From Mesorhizobium intechi (GTDB lineage Bacteria; Pseudomonadota; Alphaproteobacteria; Rhizobiales; Rhizobiaceae): DNA of 64,000 bases. Below, one piece after another: positions 9,643 to 24,391 of the stretch. Location of the stretch: NCBI RefSeq assembly GCF_002879535.1, contig NZ_PNOT02000339.1:1-64000 (forward strand), given 5' to 3'. Under the pieces are notes generated by a model. That model searched no databases. It saw only the letters and a program-made list of their open reading frames with translations, and had not been told where the DNA came from. A program made the position numbers and the translations under genes. Position 1 is the stretch's first letter. Each line of letters opens with the position of its first letter.

Positions 9643-10644
9643 TCAGGCAGCGCCGATGCGCAGCAGGTCATGGAAGTGCACCACGCCCAGCGGCATGTTG
9701 TTCCTGGTCACCACCAGCGCGCCGATATTGTGCTCGTTGAGCAGCGCGATCGCCGTGCCGGCGAGCGTTTGCGGGTCGACCGTCTTGGGCGTGCGGGTCA
9801 TCACCTCGTCGACGATGACGTCGGCCAGATTGCGATGCAGATTGCGTGCGACATCGCCGTCGGTGATGATCCCGGCCAGTTCGCCATTGGCATCGACGAT
9901 CAGCACGCAGCCGACCTTCTTCTGCGACAACGTCATCACAGCTTCCGGCATCTTTGTGCCGAGCACGGCGAGCGGCATCTGGTCGCCGACCCGCATGATC
10001 TCGGAGACCATGGTCAGATTGGCGCCGAGTTGGCCACCTGGATGGAAGGTGCGGAAATGGTCCGGCGTGAAGCCCCGCGCCTCGAGCAGCGCGATCGCCA
10101 GGGCGTCGCCGATGACCAGCTGCAGCAGCGTCGACGTCGTCGGCGCCAGGCCGTGCGGGCAGGCCTCCGGCGCGCGCGGCAAGAGCAGCACGATGTCGGC
10201 GGCGCGCGCCAGCGCCGATGTTTCGCCCGATGTGACGGCGATGAGCGGAATGGAGAACCGCCTGGAATAGGCGACGATGCCGAGCATCTCCTTGCTTTCG
10301 CCCGACCATGAGATGGCGATGATGGCGTCGTCCTTGGCGATCATGCCGAGATCGCCATGGTTGGCCTCGACGGGATGGACGAAGAAGGCCGGCGTGCCGG
10401 TCGAAGCCAGCGTCGCCGCGATCTTCGAGCCGATATGGCCGCTTTTGCCGACGCCGGTGACGATCAGCCGGCCTTCGATCTTCGAAATCATATCGACGGC
10501 CTGTGCGAAAGGCGCGGCCAGCCCGTTATCGAGCGCCTCGGCAAGTGCGGCGATGCCGGCCTGCTCGGTCGCCACCGTTCTCAGTGCCGAATCGATCGAC
10601 GCTTGCCTGTCCAGGGGCTTCTTATCGAGGGATCTCGCATGCAT
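9643..10644 (-). CDS. kdsD: KpsF/GutQ family arabinose-5-phosphate isomerase (SIS plus two CBS domains)
   Basis: Converts D-ribulose 5-phosphate to D-arabinose 5-phosphate, the first step of Kdo synthesis for lipopolysaccharide. The 333-residue protein has an N-terminal SIS domain (LIVTGVGKSGHIGSKIAATLASTGTPAFF, then HGDLGMI and ISWSGESKEM as phosphosugar-binding loops) and LAPTTSTLLQLVIGDALA. Two CBS domains make up the C-terminal third (MRVGDQMPLAVLG to ITDGDVARNL, and MTRTPKTVDPQTLAGTAIAL to HFHDLLRIG). Length and order match the KdsD family. It stands alone, convergent with nfeD and divergent from the beta-barrel gene. Confidence 0.93.
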   Translation of the reverse strand: MHARSLDKKPLDRQASIDSALRTVATEQAGIAALAEALDNGLAAPFAQAVDMISKIEGRLIVTGVGKSGHIGSKIAATLASTGTPAFFVHPVEANHGDLGMIAKDDAIIAISWSGESKEMLGIVAYSRRFSIPLIAVTSGETSALARAADIVLLLPRAPEACPHGLAPTTSTLLQLVIGDALAIALLEARGFTPDHFRTFHPGGQLGANLTMVSEIMRVGDQMPLAVLGTKMPEAVMTLSQKKVGCVLIVDANGELAGIITDGDVARNLHRNLADVIVDEVMTRTPKTVDPQTLAGTAIALLNEHNIGALVVTRNNMPLGVVHFHDLLRIGAA

Positions 10645-10843
10645 GGATGATGCGATTAGCGCGTTGCCGCCCGCCTGTCCAACAGAAATGGCGCTGGCGC
10701 CCGGATGGTGGAGGCCTCTTGCAGGTCACATGCTTCCGCAAACGCCGGCACTTTAACCGGGCGAACGATCGCTACCTCAACCCTCCGTTAACCATCCCCA
10801 TTTACGGTTCGGTAAGTATGGCGCGCACAGCGCCGCGCAAGCA

Positions 10844-12640
10844 GTGGTGGCGATGTCCGGGGCCCAGCCAGAAAAATCGAGAGGACGACGGGGCAAGGCG
10901 GTATGCGCCTTGTTGCTGGCGACCAGCATGTTTGCCTTGCTCCGCCCGGCATCTCTCCATGCCCAGGAAACGGAGCTGCGCGGCGAGGTTTCCGAATCAG
11001 CGATCCTGTCCGACCAGCAGCGCAAGGCAAGGCAACTCGCCCTTGCCACCCAGGGCCAGCAACAGTCGGCCAACACCGCGCAGGACGATACGCCGCCGCG
11101 CACCTATTTGCCGGCCAGCGCCGGCGCTGTCCCCGACGACACGGGCACGGATGCCGCCACCGGCAGCATTTTCGATCCGCCGCAGGCGACCGACGACACG
11201 GCCACCGACAATCCGACCCCGCCCAAGCCTCGCCGCCGTCCATCGACTGCCGGGCAGAACGCGACGGGGCAGGACAAGGCCAAGGCGGACGCCAAGACGG
11301 CCGACAAGTCGAAGAAAAAGAAGAAGGCGACCGCCGCGACCACGGCCACCACCCAGGCCGCGACCGACGATAGCGACAGCGCCGTGGCAGACCAGGAAGC
11401 GGCCAACCGCCGTGCTCTCACCGTCGACAGCGCCGACAGGCAAAAGCTCGACCCCGGCGCCGAACGCACCGCCGCCATCGAAGGCCAGAACAAGAAGGCC
11501 GAGGACGATCCGTTCCAGCCCACCGGCGTCAAATGGGGCTCCTTCGTCATCCGCCCGTCGATCGAACAGGGCATGACCGCCACCACGAACGGCGATTCGA
11601 GCAGTGCCGGCACCTCGGCGCTGCTGTCGGAGACAGCGTTGCGCTTTACCGCCGTCTCCGACTGGCGCGAAAACTCCGCCACCATCGACGGTTACGGCCT
11701 GTTCCGCGAGACGGTGTCCGGCTACCGGGTTCACGATGCGCAGGGCCGCATCGAAGGCCAACTCAATGTCGACCTGGACAACGAGTTGCGCGCCATTGCC
11801 AAGCTTGGCTATGAGGCAGTGCCTGAAACGGCGTCCTCGCCCAACGCCATTGCCGGCGTCAGCACCCAGCCGCTGCGCCAGACGATCGACGGCAGCCTTG
11901 GCCTCGAAAAGGCCGTCGGCAAGATGCAATACACATTGACCGGCGCGGTCTCACACGACTTTTACGGCGACGCCGAGCTTTCGGACGGCACCACGCTGTC
12001 GCAGAAGGATCAGGACAACACGCTCTACACGGCGACTTTGCGCGCCGGCTACGAAATCTCCCCGGCCCTCACCCCGTTCACCGAAATCGAGGTCGGCCGC
12101 CGGGCCTACGATCAGCGCATCGACAATGAAGGCTTCGAGCGGTCCTCGACCCGCCTAGGCGCCCGCGCCGGTCTGCAACTCGATATGGGTGAGAAGCTCT
12201 CCGGTGAGTTCTCCGCCGGCTGGCTGAGGGAGGCGATCGACGACAACAGCCTGGAGCCGATTTCCGGCGCCACCGTCAATGCCGACCTCAAATGGTCGCC
12301 GGAGCGCGGGACCACGATCGGCCTGACCGGCAAGACCACTGTCGAGACCACCACCACGGCGGGTGAAAGCGGCGATATCCTCTATTCCGGCCGCTTGACC
12401 GCTGAACGGCAAATCCGTGCCAACCTTACCGCGAATGCGGCCCTGGGCCTCGACTGGCGCGACTATGTCGGCATCGACGGCCACGACCGGATCTTGAGCG
12501 CCGAGACCGGGCTGACCTGGTGGCTGAACCGCTATGCCGGCCTCACCAGCCGGGTCAGAACCGAAAAGCTGACCAGCAACCTGCCCGGCCGCGACTACAC
12601 CGCCAACAGCATCTACCTCGGCCTGAAAGTGCAGCGCTGA
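10844..12640 (+). CDS. Outer membrane beta-barrel protein (BBP2-type)
   Basis: A 598-residue (maximum) exported protein. A signal peptide-like segment (GKAVCALLLATSMFALLRPASLHAQ) is followed by a long low-complexity periplasmic region rich in Ala, Thr, Asp and Lys (about residues 45-210, including a KKKKKATAATTATTQAAT run). From about residue 225 the sequence alternates as beta strands (GSFVIRPSIEQGMTATT, FRETVSGYRVHDAQG, YEISPALTPFTEIEVGRR) and ends NSIYLGLKVQR with a C-terminal aromatic/hydrophobic barrel strand. This fits the putative beta-barrel porin-2 family; function unknown. The start is uncertain: GTG 10844, GTG 10847 and ATG 10853 are in frame and none has a strong RBS. Confidence 0.8.
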   Translation: MVAMSGAQPEKSRGRRGKAVCALLLATSMFALLRPASLHAQETELRGEVSESAILSDQQRKARQLALATQGQQQSANTAQDDTPPRTYLPASAGAVPDDTGTDAATGSIFDPPQATDDTATDNPTPPKPRRRPSTAGQNATGQDKAKADAKTADKSKKKKKATAATTATTQAATDDSDSAVADQEAANRRALTVDSADRQKLDPGAERTAAIEGQNKKAEDDPFQPTGVKWGSFVIRPSIEQGMTATTNGDSSSAGTSALLSETALRFTAVSDWRENSATIDGYGLFRETVSGYRVHDAQGRIEGQLNVDLDNELRAIAKLGYEAVPETASSPNAIAGVSTQPLRQTIDGSLGLEKAVGKMQYTLTGAVSHDFYGDAELSDGTTLSQKDQDNTLYTATLRAGYEISPALTPFTEIEVGRRAYDQRIDNEGFERSSTRLGARAGLQLDMGEKLSGEFSAGWLREAIDDNSLEPISGATVNADLKWSPERGTTIGLTGKTTVETTTTAGESGDILYSGRLTAERQIRANLTANAALGLDWRDYVGIDGHDRILSAETGLTWWLNRYAGLTSRVRTEKLTSNLPGRDYTANSIYLGLKVQR

Positions 12641-12692
12641 AATACGCCTGCGTAGGGGCGATCAGCCGCCCGGGCTGGCATTACCCATTCAG

Positions 12693-13598
12693 TTAAGATG
12701 CCGCGACTCGCCGCTCCGATGGCGTCATCTCGTCGAGAAGCGTGCGGATGACGCCGGCCATGTTCTCCTTCATGTCGCCGCGCCACAGCGCGAAGGCGAC
12801 ATTGGCCTCGACAAAACCCTCTGGAGATCCGCAGTCGAAGGTGCGGCCCCGATAGTGGTAGCCGTAGAACGCCTGCTGCTTTTCCAGCTTCAGCATCGCA
12901 TCGGTGAGCTGGATTTCGTTGCCGGCACCCTTTTCCTGGTCCTCGAGGATCTTGAAGATCTCGGGCTGCAGGATGTAGCGGCCGTTGATGTAGAGATTGG
13001 ACGGCGCCGTGCCGGTCTTCGGCTTCTCCACCATCTCGGTGATGCGGAAGCCGTGATGCGTGTCCTCGCCACGGCCGACAATGCCGTATTTGTGAGCCTC
13101 GGCCGGGTCGCATTCCTGCACGGCAATGATGTTGTTGCCGGTTTCCTCGTAGAGCTCGACCATCGACTTCATGCAGCTCTTTTCCGACTGCATGATCATG
13201 TCGGGCAACAGAAGCGCGAACGGCTCGTCGCCGACCAGTTCGCGCGCGCACCAGACCGCATGGCCGAGCCCCATCGGCACCTGCTGGCGGGTGAAGCTGG
13301 TCTGGCCCGGCGCGGGCTGCAGGCGTTGCAGGCGGGCAAGCTGCTCATCCTTGCCGCGCTGGGCGAGCGTGTCATAGAGCTCGAACTGAATATCGAAATG
13401 GTCCTCGATGACCGCCTTGTTGCGGCCGGTCACGAAGATGAAATGCTCGATGCCCGCCTCGCGCGCCTCGTCCACCACATACTGGATGACCGGGCGGTCG
13501 ACGACGGTCAGCATCTCCTTGGGAACGGCCTTGGTGGCCGGGAGGAACCGCGTGCCGAGACCGGCGACCGGGAAAACTGCCTTGCGAACTCTCTTCAT
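12693..13598 (-). CDS. galU: UTP--glucose-1-phosphate uridylyltransferase
   Basis: Makes UDP-glucose for exopolysaccharide, cyclic glucan and LPS synthesis in the cytoplasm. The 301-residue protein starts with [20 protein letters not shown], the nucleotidyltransferase signature with the substrate-binding Gly-rich loop and Arg, then [21 protein letters not shown]. Further blocks are the [20 protein letters not shown] loop with the Asp near LLPDMIM, and [11 protein letters not shown] and [13 protein letters not shown] near the C-terminus. Length is typical for GalU. It is convergent with the beta-barrel gene (52 bases apart) and divergent from the transglycosylase gene. Confidence 0.95.
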   Translation of the reverse strand: MKRVRKAVFPVAGLGTRFLPATKAVPKEMLTVVDRPVIQYVVDEAREAGIEHFIFVTGRNKAVIEDHFDIQFELYDTLAQRGKDEQLARLQRLQPAPGQTSFTRQQVPMGLGHAVWCARELVGDEPFALLLPDMIMQSEKSCMKSMVELYEETGNNIIAVQECDPAEAHKYGIVGRGEDTHHGFRITEMVEKPKTGTAPSNLYINGRYILQPEIFKILEDQEKGAGNEIQLTDAMLKLEKQQAFYGYHYRGRTFDCGSPEGFVEANVAFALWRGDMKENMAGVIRTLLDEMTPSERRVAAS

Positions 13599-13809
13599 GC
13601 TTTCAATTATCCGTTTGCTGCCCGGCTCCGCAATCCCCGTCTCGCGACATTTTCACGCCGGAATTGAAGATTAGTGGGAGCGGGTGAGGGAAACTTCCAC
13701 CGGTTAAGCATCGAGGTGTCTTTTCGTTCCAGGCGGCACCTATGGTAAACTAATTCCTAACCCGGTTCGGCGATGAATGGTCTTTCCTGAGACAGAGAAG
13801 GAGGAAAAC

Positions 13810-15033
13810 ATGTCCGTTCGCAATGCCGCAAAACGTTTCACCAGCGTCATGACGGCCGCCAGCCTCTCGCTCGCTCTGCTGATGCCTGCCGGACCCGCTT
13901 TCGCCGACGCCGGTTTCCGCCAATGGGTCGCCGGCTTCCGCGCCACCGCCGTCGCCGGCGGCGTTTCCGGCGCTGTCTACGACCAGGCTTTCCGGGACAT
14001 CAAGGAGCCTGATCCGGTGGTGCTGGAGAAGGCACGCACACAGCCCGAATTCACGGCACCCGCCTGGGACTATTTCGACAATCGCGTCCACGACCAGTCC
14101 GTCGCCGTCGGGCAGCAGATGGCCAAGAAATGGAAGCCGTGGCTGGACAGGATCGAGGCACGGTTCGGCGTCGATCGTTACATTCTGCTGGCCATCTGGT
14201 CGATGGAATCGAACTATGGCGAGATCCTCAAGCGCGACGACATCATGCGCAACGTCATCCGCTCGCTGGCGACCTTGGGTTATGGCGACCCGAAGCGGTC
14301 GAAATATGCCCGCACCCAGCTGGTCGCGGCATTGAAGATCCTGCAGACCGGCGACATCGACGAAAGCCATTTGATGGGCTCCTGGGCCGGCGCCATGGGC
14401 CAGACCCAGTTCATTCCCACCAGTTACCAGCACTATGCCGTCGACATGGACGGCAATGGCAAGCGCGACATCTGGAATTCCATCCCCGATGCACTGGCGA
14501 CATCAGCCAATCTGTTGAAGAAGAATGGCTGGCAGGCCGGCAAGACCTGGGGCTACGAAGTCACCATACCGGCCGGCAAGCTGCCGGGCGGATCGAAGAC
14601 ACTCGCGCAATGGCAGGCGCTTGGCGTCGTCAGGGCGAGCGGCAAGCCGTTCAAGAACCTCACCGACAAGGCGACGCTGAAAGTGCCCGACGGCCGTGGC
14701 GGGCCGGCTTTCCTGATGATCCGGAATTTCTCGGTCATCAAGGCCTACAACAATGCCGACAAATATGCCTTGGCCGTTGGCCTTCTCGCCGACGAGATCG
14801 CCGGTGGCAACGGCCTTGTCCAGGACTGGAAGCGCCCCTTCACCAAGCTCACCTTCGAGGAACGGCAGGAACTGCAGAAGCGGCTGTCGCAGCACGGGCT
14901 TTACGACGGCAAGTTCGACGGCAAGATCGGTGACGGGTCCAAGACCGCCATCATGGCCTATCAGGCAAAGGTCGGCATGACCCAGGACGGCTACCCGAGC
15001 ATGGAAGTGCTCAAATGGCTCAGGCAAAAATAG
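13810..15033 (+). CDS. Lytic murein transglycosylase (MltB family, SLT plus peptidoglycan-binding domain)
   Basis: Cleaves peptidoglycan glycan strands to 1,6-anhydromuropeptides in the periplasm. The 407-residue protein has a signal peptide (residues 1-33, ending AFA), an MltB-type catalytic domain with the acid Glu133 in IWSMESNYGEIL, the substrate groove GSWAGAMGQTQFIPTSYQHYAVD, and a C-terminal peptidoglycan-binding domain (LQKRLSQHGLYDGKFDGKIG to YPSMEVLKWLRQK). No lipobox is seen, so it should be soluble and not membrane-anchored. Start ATG 13810 has GAAGGAGG at 13797-13804; an upstream in-frame start at 13777 would place charged residues before the signal peptide. Confidence 0.93.
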   Translation: MSVRNAAKRFTSVMTAASLSLALLMPAGPAFADAGFRQWVAGFRATAVAGGVSGAVYDQAFRDIKEPDPVVLEKARTQPEFTAPAWDYFDNRVHDQSVAVGQQMAKKWKPWLDRIEARFGVDRYILLAIWSMESNYGEILKRDDIMRNVIRSLATLGYGDPKRSKYARTQLVAALKILQTGDIDESHLMGSWAGAMGQTQFIPTSYQHYAVDMDGNGKRDIWNSIPDALATSANLLKKNGWQAGKTWGYEVTIPAGKLPGGSKTLAQWQALGVVRASGKPFKNLTDKATLKVPDGRGGPAFLMIRNFSVIKAYNNADKYALAVGLLADEIAGGNGLVQDWKRPFTKLTFEERQELQKRLSQHGLYDGKFDGKIGDGSKTAIMAYQAKVGMTQDGYPSMEVLKWLRQK

Positions 15034-15157
15034 AGCCGGCCACGGCGCCGCGCGCATTTTGCGTGCGCAGATCGGGCGCCCTGGCACTTTGAACTTGCGT
15101 CCGGCCGCAAAACCGGCTCCGGTTTGCCGGACCAGGCGCTAGGGGATGGAGGAGTGA

Positions 15158-16390
15158 TTGGTTTCGGCCGCGCGTATCGCGATCCTTGCTCGTCGCACGC
15201 CGATCCTTTTTCTGGCGATCGTCCTGTTGGCGGTCGGCGCCGCCGGCGCCTTCCATGTGCCGGCCATGGCGCAGGAGCAGCCGCAGCAAAATCGTGGATG
15301 GTCGTTGCGTGACCTTCTGTTTCCGCGCCGCAGCGAGCGGGTCGAACCGCCGCTCGATATCCAGAAGGCAAGTCCGAGGGCCAAGGTGAAAAAGCGCGCC
15401 CCGCGTGCGCCGGCAGAGCCTGAAACCCCCGTGGTCGAAAAGGCGCCGGACGCCCGCACCGTGCTGGTGGTCGGCGACTTCATGGCGGCAGGCCTTGCCG
15501 AGGGCCTGGTCACCGCCTTCGGCGACAATCCAGGCGTCAGGATCGTCGAGCGCAGCAATGGCTCGTCGGGCTTCGTGCGCGATGATTTCTACAACTGGCC
15601 CGAACAGATCAAATCGCTGATCGAGACCGAGAAACCGGCCGCGGTGGTCGTCATGCTGGGCTCCAACGACCGCCAGCAGATGAAGGTGGGGGACGTGCGC
15701 GAGCAGCCACGCTCCGAGAACTGGACCAAGGAATACGAGCGCCGCACCGACGAACTCGGCAAGGCCATTGCCGCCGCCAAGGTGCCTTTCCTGTGGGTCG
15801 GCATGCCGGCCTTCCGGGTGCCGAAGATGACCTCCGACATGCTGGCCTTCAACGACATCTACCATCAGGCCGCCGAAAACCATGGCGGCGAATTCGTCGA
15901 TGTCTGGGATGGTTTCGTCGACGAGAACGGCGCCTTCGTCACCAACGGCCCCGACATGAACGGCCAGCCGGTGCGATTGCGCGCCGATGACGGTATCAAC
16001 GTCTCCAAGGCCGGCAAGCGCAAGCTCGCCTTCTACACCGAAAAGCCGCTGGCCAAGATCCTGGGTCTCGCCGGGCCGGGCAGCGTGGCCCCGGCGACAG
16101 CACCGGCGGGCGCGCCCGTCGAGGCGCCGGCGTCGGCCGCGGCACCCATTGTCATCGATCGCACCGCACCCATGCTGCTCAGTGACCCGGCGCTCGACGG
16201 CGGCACCGAGCTGCTCGGCGCGGCCCCGCCAGCAAACGCCAATCCGGCTCTTCCCGGGGGGCGACTGGTGATCGAAGGCAAGGCGCCGGAGGCCGCGCCC
16301 GGCCGCGCCGACGATTTTTCCTGGCCGCCGAAGGCAGAGCCGCCGGCGACAGCCGCGGCGACCGACACGACGACGGCGATCACCCCTTAG
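15158..16390 (+). CDS. DUF459 SGNH-fold protein, exported, catalytic residues degenerate
   Basis: A 410-residue protein starting at TTG 15158, placed four bases after GGAGGAG (the ATG at 15146 hits a stop after three codons). An N-terminal hydrophobic segment (about residues 10-32) is an anchor or signal peptide ending near AMA. The central SGNH-like domain runs from about 100 to 305: block I is VVGDFMAAGLAEGL, block III is VVVMLGSNDRQ, block V is DGINVSKAGKRKLA. Canonical block I is GDS and block V is DxxH; here Phe/Met stand at the serine position and Asn at the His position. The C-terminal 100 residues are Pro/Ala-rich. Relatives are rhizobial DUF459 proteins of unknown, possibly cell-wall, function. 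Confidence 0.78.
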   Translation: MVSAARIAILARRTPILFLAIVLLAVGAAGAFHVPAMAQEQPQQNRGWSLRDLLFPRRSERVEPPLDIQKASPRAKVKKRAPRAPAEPETPVVEKAPDARTVLVVGDFMAAGLAEGLVTAFGDNPGVRIVERSNGSSGFVRDDFYNWPEQIKSLIETEKPAAVVVMLGSNDRQQMKVGDVREQPRSENWTKEYERRTDELGKAIAAAKVPFLWVGMPAFRVPKMTSDMLAFNDIYHQAAENHGGEFVDVWDGFVDENGAFVTNGPDMNGQPVRLRADDGINVSKAGKRKLAFYTEKPLAKILGLAGPGSVAPATAPAGAPVEAPASAAAPIVIDRTAPMLLSDPALDGGTELLGAAPPANANPALPGGRLVIEGKAPEAAPGRADDFSWPPKAEPPATAAATDTTTAITP

Positions 16391-16421
16391 TCACGCAGAC
16401 CTCTTGAGATCGTCTCGCGAC

Positions 16422-17876
16422 TCAGCGGGGTAATACGCTCGTCCCCATCAGCGCTTCATCGATCGAGCGCGCCGCCTGGCGGCCTTCGCGGATCGCCCAC
16501 ACGACCAGCGACTGGCCACGGCGCACGTCGCCCGCCGCATAGAGCCGGTCGACGCTGGTCCGGTAGTCGCGGTCATTGGCCTCGACATTCCGTGAGCGGC
16601 GGCTGTCGGTGACGATCTTCATCTCGCCCTCGAGTTCCTTCGCCACGCCCACCATCGCCGGTCCGGCAAAGCCGATGGCGATGAAGGCGAGATCGGCGCG
16701 GATGACGAATTCGGTGCCGGCGATCGGCTTGCGCTCCTCGTCGACCTCGCAGCATTTGACGCCGGTCAGCTGGCCGTCCTCGCCAATGAATTCGAGCGTC
16801 GCCACCTGGAACTCGCGTTCCGCACCCTCGGCTTGCGAGGACGAGGTGCGCATCTTGGTCGCCCAGTAGGGCCAGACCGCGAGCTTGTCTTCCTTCTCGG
16901 GCGGCTGCGGGCGGATGTCGAGCTGGGTGACGCGCACCGCGCCCTGGCGGAAGGCGGTGCCGACGCAGTCGGAGGCGGTATCGCCGCCGCCGACGACGAC
17001 GACATGCTGTCCGCCGGCGATGATCGGGTGCGACGGCCACGCCACCGACTGGATCGGCTCGCCACCGACGCGGCGGTTCTGCTGCACGAGATAGGGCATG
17101 GCGTCATGCACACCACCGAGATCGTCGCCCGGAATGTTGGCCGGTCGCGGCGTTTCCGAGCCGCCGCAATAGAGCACCGCGTCATGCTCGGCGAGCAGTT
17201 CGGCGACAGGCTTGTCGACACCGACATTGACACCGCAATGGAAGGTAACGCCCTCGCCCTGCATCTGTTCGATGCGCCGGTCGATATAGTGCTTCTCGAT
17301 CTTGAAGTCGGGAATGCCGTAGCGCATCAGCCCGCCCGGCCGGCTCTCGCGCTCATAGACATGGACGTCGTGGCCGGCGCGGCCGAGTTGCTGTGCGGCG
17401 GCCATGCCGGCGGGGCCGGAGCCGATGATGGCGACCCGCTTGCCGGTCTTCTTCTCCGGCGGATAGGGCCTGATGTGGCCGGTCTCGTAAGCCTTGTCGG
17501 CGATCGCCTGTTCCACCGTCTTGATGGCAACCGGAATGTCCTCGAGGTTCAGCGTGCAGGCTTCCTCGCACGGGGCGGGACAGATGCGGCCGGTGAATTC
17601 CGGGAAATTGTTGGTCGAGTGCAGGTTGCGGATCGCGTTGTCCCAGTCCCTGTTGTAGACGAGGTCGTTCCAGTCCGGGATCTGGTTGTGGATCGGGCAG
17701 CCCGTCGGCCCGTGACAGAACGGGATGCCGCAATCCATGCAGCGCGCGGCCTGTTTCTCGACCTCCTTGTCCGACATCGGCAGCGTGAACTCGCGGAAAT
17801 GCCGGATGCGGTCGGAGGCCGGCTGGTACTTGTGCACCTGCCGGTCGATTTCGAGAAAGCCTGTTACCTTGCCCAT
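16422..17876 (-). CDS. gltD: Glutamate synthase (NADPH) small subunit
   Basis: The beta subunit passes NADPH electrons to GltB in the GS-GOGAT ammonium-assimilation cycle. The 484-residue protein starts [13 protein letters not shown] and shows the N-terminal [4Fe-4S] cysteines C46, C49, C54 and C60 ([15 protein letters not shown]), then [15 protein letters not shown]. The FAD site is [22 protein letters not shown], and the NADPH site is [20 protein letters not shown]. The end [25 protein letters not shown] is the flavin-contact motif. ATG 17876 is chosen over an in-frame start at 17918 because conservation begins here and AGGAA precedes it. It lies 142 bases downstream of gltB, the same order as in many alphaproteobacteria. 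Confidence 0.95.
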   Translation of the reverse strand: MGKVTGFLEIDRQVHKYQPASDRIRHFREFTLPMSDKEVEKQAARCMDCGIPFCHGPTGCPIHNQIPDWNDLVYNRDWDNAIRNLHSTNNFPEFTGRICPAPCEEACTLNLEDIPVAIKTVEQAIADKAYETGHIRPYPPEKKTGKRVAIIGSGPAGMAAAQQLGRAGHDVHVYERESRPGGLMRYGIPDFKIEKHYIDRRIEQMQGEGVTFHCGVNVGVDKPVAELLAEHDAVLYCGGSETPRPANIPGDDLGGVHDAMPYLVQQNRRVGGEPIQSVAWPSHPIIAGGQHVVVVGGGDTASDCVGTAFRQGAVRVTQLDIRPQPPEKEDKLAVWPYWATKMRTSSSQAEGAEREFQVATLEFIGEDGQLTGVKCCEVDEERKPIAGTEFVIRADLAFIAIGFAGPAMVGVAKELEGEMKIVTDSRRSRNVEANDRDYRTSVDRLYAAGDVRRGQSLVVWAIREGRQAARSIDEALMGTSVLPR

Positions 17877-18018
17877 AGTCCAGTTCCTGCTGTCCAGATG
17901 GTGCGGTTTTCGCCGCACCCGTTAACCTCTTGAGGCAGCCATGGCAACCTTGCGCCCGAGGTCAAACTGTCGATGAAGGGGGCCGCGAAGCCTGGGCTCC
18001 CCGGCAATTCTCGTAAGT

Positions 18019-22764
<4,746 letters not shown>

Positions 22765-23257
22765 TGTCCTGTCCTCCGTTCCAGCCTTCAGGCGCTGGTT
22801 TGCCTCGGCAAGCGCTTGGCTCACCCCGATCCTTGCGGCACGTCTTGCGAAATCCTTGCCGAACCAGGCGGCTTTCCGCATGGTCCGCATCTGGTATCGT
22901 ACAGGCCAGGGTCTGGCCGTCCACCTGTCGCTCGCAGCAACAGCCGGAGAGGCCAATATGTTACGCCAATCCAGCCTGTTTTGTGCGACAAAATAAGACA
23001 GCACTACTGTCCTAAATTTTTATGGCAGAATTCCCCAACGCACACAAGACCGATTCACAAAAAACTTGAGCCTTCCGCGACATAAGATTTCGTGCAGTTG
23101 CGGGGAAACGTAAGCTTCGGTCGCCGATCGCCGCCCTGTCGGATTGGTTGGCTTCAACGGTTTTCCGGCGTCTGGCCCTTGCGGTTGGTGCGTGGAACCG
23201 TTCAACTCCGGGCTGATTTCCGCAAACCCTCGATCTTCCCCAGACATAGGCAGATGC
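22765..23257. promoter_or_regulatory. Divergent gltB / threonine aldolase promoter region
   Basis: This 493-base space has no convincing gene; the open frames in it lack conservation that I recognise. It must hold the gltB promoter (minus strand) and that of the aldolase gene (plus strand). The clearest signal is the inverted repeat GACAG-CACTA-CTGTC at 22997-23011 inside an AT-rich stretch (about 22985-23030), suitable for an operator or promoter. I recognise no specific regulator site. Confidence 0.35.
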
Positions 23258-24310
23258 ATGTTCTTCGCTTCCGACAATTGGGCAGGCGCCCATCCCAATA
23301 TCGTTGCCGGCCTGTCGGCCGCGGCCGGCGGCTTTGCCACCGCCTATGGCGACAGCGCGCTCGACCAGACGGTCTACCAGCGCTTCAATGAGATTTTCGA
23401 GCGCGAGGTCGCGGTGTTCTTCGTGGCGACCGGCACCGCCGCCAACGCCCTGTCACTGACCACCTTCAACAAGCCCGGCGGCATTTCCTTTGCACATCGC
23501 GAATCGCATGTGATCGAAGACGAATGCGGCGCGCCGGAGCATTTTTCCGGCGGCGCGCGCTTGCATGCCGTGGACGGCGCACTGGGCAAGATCGACCCGC
23601 ACGATCTGGAGCGGGCCATCGGCCGCTTCGCGCCCGAAATCGTGCACTGGGGACGGCCAATGGCGGTTTCGATCACCCAGTCGACCGAGGTCGGCACCAT
23701 CTACGGTCTGAATGAGATCGAGACGATTTCGGCCATCGCAAAACGGCACTCCGTGCCGCTGCACATGGATGGCGCCCGCTTTGCCAATGCGCTGGTCGCG
23801 CTCGACACGACGCCGGCCGAAATGACCTGGAAGCGCGGTGTCGACATCCTCTCCTTCGGCGGCACCAAGAATGGTTGCTGGTGCGCCGAGGCGATCGTGC
23901 TGTTCGACCTCGACCGCGCCAGGGAATTGGCCTTTCTGCGCAAGCGCGCCGCCCAGCTGTTTTCGAAGTCGCGCTTCGTCGCGGCCCAGTTCGAAGCCTA
24001 TTTCAAGGACGGCCTGTGGCTCGACACGGCGCGCCACGCCAACGCCATGGCCGCCCGCCTCGCGGCGGCGATCGAGGATTCGGCGCACGCGAAGCTGGCC
24101 TGGCTGCCGCAAGCCAACGAGGTGTTCGCCGTGATCAAGAAGACCGAGGCCGAGAGGCTGCAGGCGGCGGGCGCCGCCTTCTATGATTGGCACAGGCCTC
24201 ATGGCTTTGACGGCCATATCGGTGAGGCGGAACTGCTCTATCGCTTCGTCACCAGCTTCGCGACGTCAGCCGAGGAAGTCGACCGCTTTGGCCAATTGAT
24301 TGCCGGGTAA
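23258..24310 (+). CDS. Low-specificity L-threonine aldolase / beta-eliminating lyase family
   Basis: A 350-residue PLP enzyme of fold type I that cleaves L-threonine or L-allo-threonine (or related beta-hydroxy amino acids) to glycine and an aldehyde. Seen are the N-terminal FFASDNWAGAHPNIV, the ATGTAANALSL cofactor loop, ESHVIEDECGAPEHFSGGA, SITQSTEVGTIY, the HMDGARFANALVAL segment carrying the PLP-contacting Asp, and SFGGTKNGCWCAEAIVLF with the Schiff-base Lys. Start ATG 23258 fits the family; an upstream start at 23144 adds 38 unconserved residues. A strong terminator lies 21 bases after the stop. Confidence 0.88.
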   Translation: MFFASDNWAGAHPNIVAGLSAAAGGFATAYGDSALDQTVYQRFNEIFEREVAVFFVATGTAANALSLTTFNKPGGISFAHRESHVIEDECGAPEHFSGGARLHAVDGALGKIDPHDLERAIGRFAPEIVHWGRPMAVSITQSTEVGTIYGLNEIETISAIAKRHSVPLHMDGARFANALVALDTTPAEMTWKRGVDILSFGGTKNGCWCAEAIVLFDLDRARELAFLRKRAAQLFSKSRFVAAQFEAYFKDGLWLDTARHANAMAARLAAAIEDSAHAKLAWLPQANEVFAVIKKTEAERLQAAGAAFYDWHRPHGFDGHIGEAELLYRFVTSFATSAEEVDRFGQLIAG

Positions 24311-24326
24311 TCGGTCCCCGAACAAC

Positions 24327-24354
24327 AAAAAAGCGGCGCCTTTCGGCGCCGCTT
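24327..24354. terminator. Bidirectional terminator between threonine aldolase and hsp20
   Basis: A perfect 10-bp stem AAGCGGCGCC-TTTC-GGCGCCGCTT (24331-24340 / 24345-24354). The A-run before it (24327-24332) becomes a T-run on the minus strand, so it terminates the convergent hsp20 transcript well; on the plus strand the tail is weaker. Confidence 0.87.
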
Positions 24355-24391
24355 TCGTCTCGGGAGGAGACACTTCTATTCCTGGCCTACA

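Noticed and set aside
9424..10311. A 295-codon plus-strand frame running from the intergenic block into kdsD
   Set aside because: Its first part is repeat-like intergenic sequence and the rest is antisense to kdsD.
15107..15128. Inverted repeat GCAAAACCGG-CT-CCGGTTTGC before the DUF459 gene
   Set aside because: It has a bulge, no T-run and no defined position relative to a promoter, so I did not call it a terminator or operator.
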